The notes below the pieces were generated by a model, which was not told the DNA's origin, searched no databases, and saw only the letters and a program-made list of their open reading frames with translations. From Variovorax sp. J22P240 (GTDB lineage Bacteria; Pseudomonadota; Gammaproteobacteria; Burkholderiales; Burkholderiaceae_C): DNA of 64,000 nucleotides. Positions 63,131 through 64,000 of the stretch are shown here, one piece after another. Every line of letters starts with the position of its first letter. Position 1 is the first letter of the stretch. The DNA lies in assembly GCF_030316855.1 (NCBI RefSeq), contig NZ_JASZYR010000005.1:62001-126000 (forward strand), written 5' to 3'. The position numbers and the translations under genes were made by a program.

Positions 63131-64000
63131 GTGAACAAGAAGACCCTGCTGTCGCTCGCCATGGGCGCAGCTTTTCCGTGGCTGGCCGGCCCTGCGGCCG
63201 CCCAAGCCCCATCGCCAGAGGCCTCGACGGTGGCGGACGACGGCCCCGAGCGCGTCAAGTCGCTCGGCGTCGTGACCGTCACCGGCGGGCAGCCGACCTC
63301 GCTGCCCACCCAGATCCCGACGACCATCGAGAGCGTGACGCGCGAGGAGATCGAGACGCGCATCAACGCCACCGACAGCGAGGATGCGCTGAAGTACCTG
63401 CCCAGCCTGCTGGTGCGCAAGCGCTACATCGGCGACTACAACCACGCCATCCTGTCCACCCGGGCCTCCGGCACCGGCAACAGCGCGCGCTCGGCGGTGT
63501 ATGCCGACGGCATTCTGCTGTCGAACTACCTGGGCAACGGTATCGCCAACGGCACCAACTATGCGCCGCGCTGGGGCCTGGTGACGCCGGAGGAAATCGA
63601 GCGCGTGGACGTGATGTACGGCCCCTTCTCGGCGGCGTACCCCGGCAATTCGGCCGGGGCGGTGGTGGACTACGTCACCCGGATGCCGACGAAGCTCGAG
63701 GCGCACGTCAAGGCGGGCTATTCGTCGCAACCTTTCGACCTGTATCACACGCACCAGACGTTCAACAGCTGGCAGACCAGTGCTTCGCTCGGGAGCAGGA
63801 GCGGCGACTGGTCCTGGTGGATCGACGTCTCGCGCACCGACAGCCAAGGGCAGCCGCTCACGTTCACGACCGCCACCTTGGCATCGGGCACTGCCAGCCG
63901 CAACGGCACGCCGGTGTCAGGCTTCGTGCCGGGCCTGAACACCACCAACATGCCCTGGTACATCCTCGGCACCGGCACCCAGTACCACACGGTGCAGGAC
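63131..64000 (+). CDS. TonB-dependent outer-membrane receptor (partial, C-terminus outside window)
   Basis: The first 290 residues of a siderophore/metal/vitamin receptor. Signal peptide with AAAQA cleavage. The TonB box is probably GVVTVTGGQ, and the plug domain includes IETRINATDSEDALKYLPSLLVRKRYIG, ADGILLSNYLG and EEIERVDVMYGPFSAAYPGNSAGAVVDYVTRMPTK. Barrel strands begin near AHVKAGYSSQPFD. GAGGAG (63115-63120) precedes GTG 63131. With a DUF2946 protein upstream, copper or another metal complex is a possible ligand. Confidence 0.92.
   Translation, partial: MNKKTLLSLAMGAAFPWLAGPAAAQAPSPEASTVADDGPERVKSLGVVTVTGGQPTSLPTQIPTTIESVTREEIETRINATDSEDALKYLPSLLVRKRYIGDYNHAILSTRASGTGNSARSAVYADGILLSNYLGNGIANGTNYAPRWGLVTPEEIERVDVMYGPFSAAYPGNSAGAVVDYVTRMPTKLEAHVKAGYSSQPFDLYHTHQTFNSWQTSASLGSRSGDWSWWIDVSRTDSQGQPLTFTTATLASGTASRNGTPVSGFVPGLNTTNMPWYILGTGTQYHTVQD

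Noticed and set aside
1..64000. CRISPR array, prophage or insertion sequence
   Set aside because: No regularly spaced repeats, transposase, integrase or phage structural gene was seen anywhere in the window.

Overview
High-GC chromosomal DNA from a betaproteobacterium, most likely a Comamonadaceae member close to Variovorax. This placement is an inference from several signs: orphan Bug/TctC solute-binding proteins, small Burkholderiales families (DUF3567, DUF3108, DUF2242), the pilT-pilU-dehydrogenase order, and the base composition. There is no rRNA, transposase, integrase, phage gene or CRISPR array. The RND permease is cut by the left edge and a TonB-dependent receptor by the right edge.

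Layout. 1-4.3 kb: RND efflux permease and adaptor divergent from an AcrR-like repressor over an AcrR-type palindrome, then tRNA-Arg(CCG) with its own promoter and terminator. 4.5-9.3 kb: a lone XRE repressor with a HipB-like operator, an internally deleted Bug protein, an isochorismatase-like hydrolase, an alpha/beta hydrolase, psuG, a small Cys-rich protein and a GST. 9.3-14 kb: rsmI, yraN, diaA and dolP, the conserved envelope/ribosome block, here with a patatin-like lipoprotein between diaA and dolP. 14-18 kb: an HIBDH-family dehydrogenase, pilU and pilT, divergent from yggS. 18-20 kb: SDR plus tautomerase operon with a divergent LysR regulator. 20-25.5 kb: Lrp-type regulator, putA, gdhA and a small P-loop kinase, a route from proline through glutamate to 2-oxoglutarate. 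25.6-28.8 kb: small proteins, a receiver-only response regulator, a VOC protein and arginase.

28.9-33.3 kb is a storage-granule cluster: a WS/DGAT acyltransferase with a histone-like basic tail, two phasin-type proteins that also carry basic tails, a PhaD-like TetR regulator and a lipase-like hydrolase. 33.5-43.8 kb is a fatty-acid locus. One arm (TetR, periplasmic binding protein, self-sufficient CYP102-type P450) diverges from the other (acyl-CoA ligase, single-chain biotin-dependent acyl-CoA carboxylase). 44.4-47.9 kb is a tight LysR-glcD-lrgA-lrgB operon, which suggests that LrgAB moves the 2-hydroxyacid oxidised by GlcD.

48-64 kb: Ldh-family dehydrogenase with a Bug protein; purU divergent from an omega-amino acid:pyruvate aminotransferase; ChaN-like lipoprotein; AbrB-family membrane protein; DUF3567 and DUF3108 proteins; and a probable aromatic catabolic group (FAH hydrolase, LuxR regulator, FAD monooxygenase, DUF2783 partner, Bug protein). 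The window ends with a YwqK-repeat protein coupled to a VOC protein, then a DUF2946 protein ahead of the TonB-dependent receptor. Most operons are short and divergently controlled from compact intergenic regions that contain visible palindromes.
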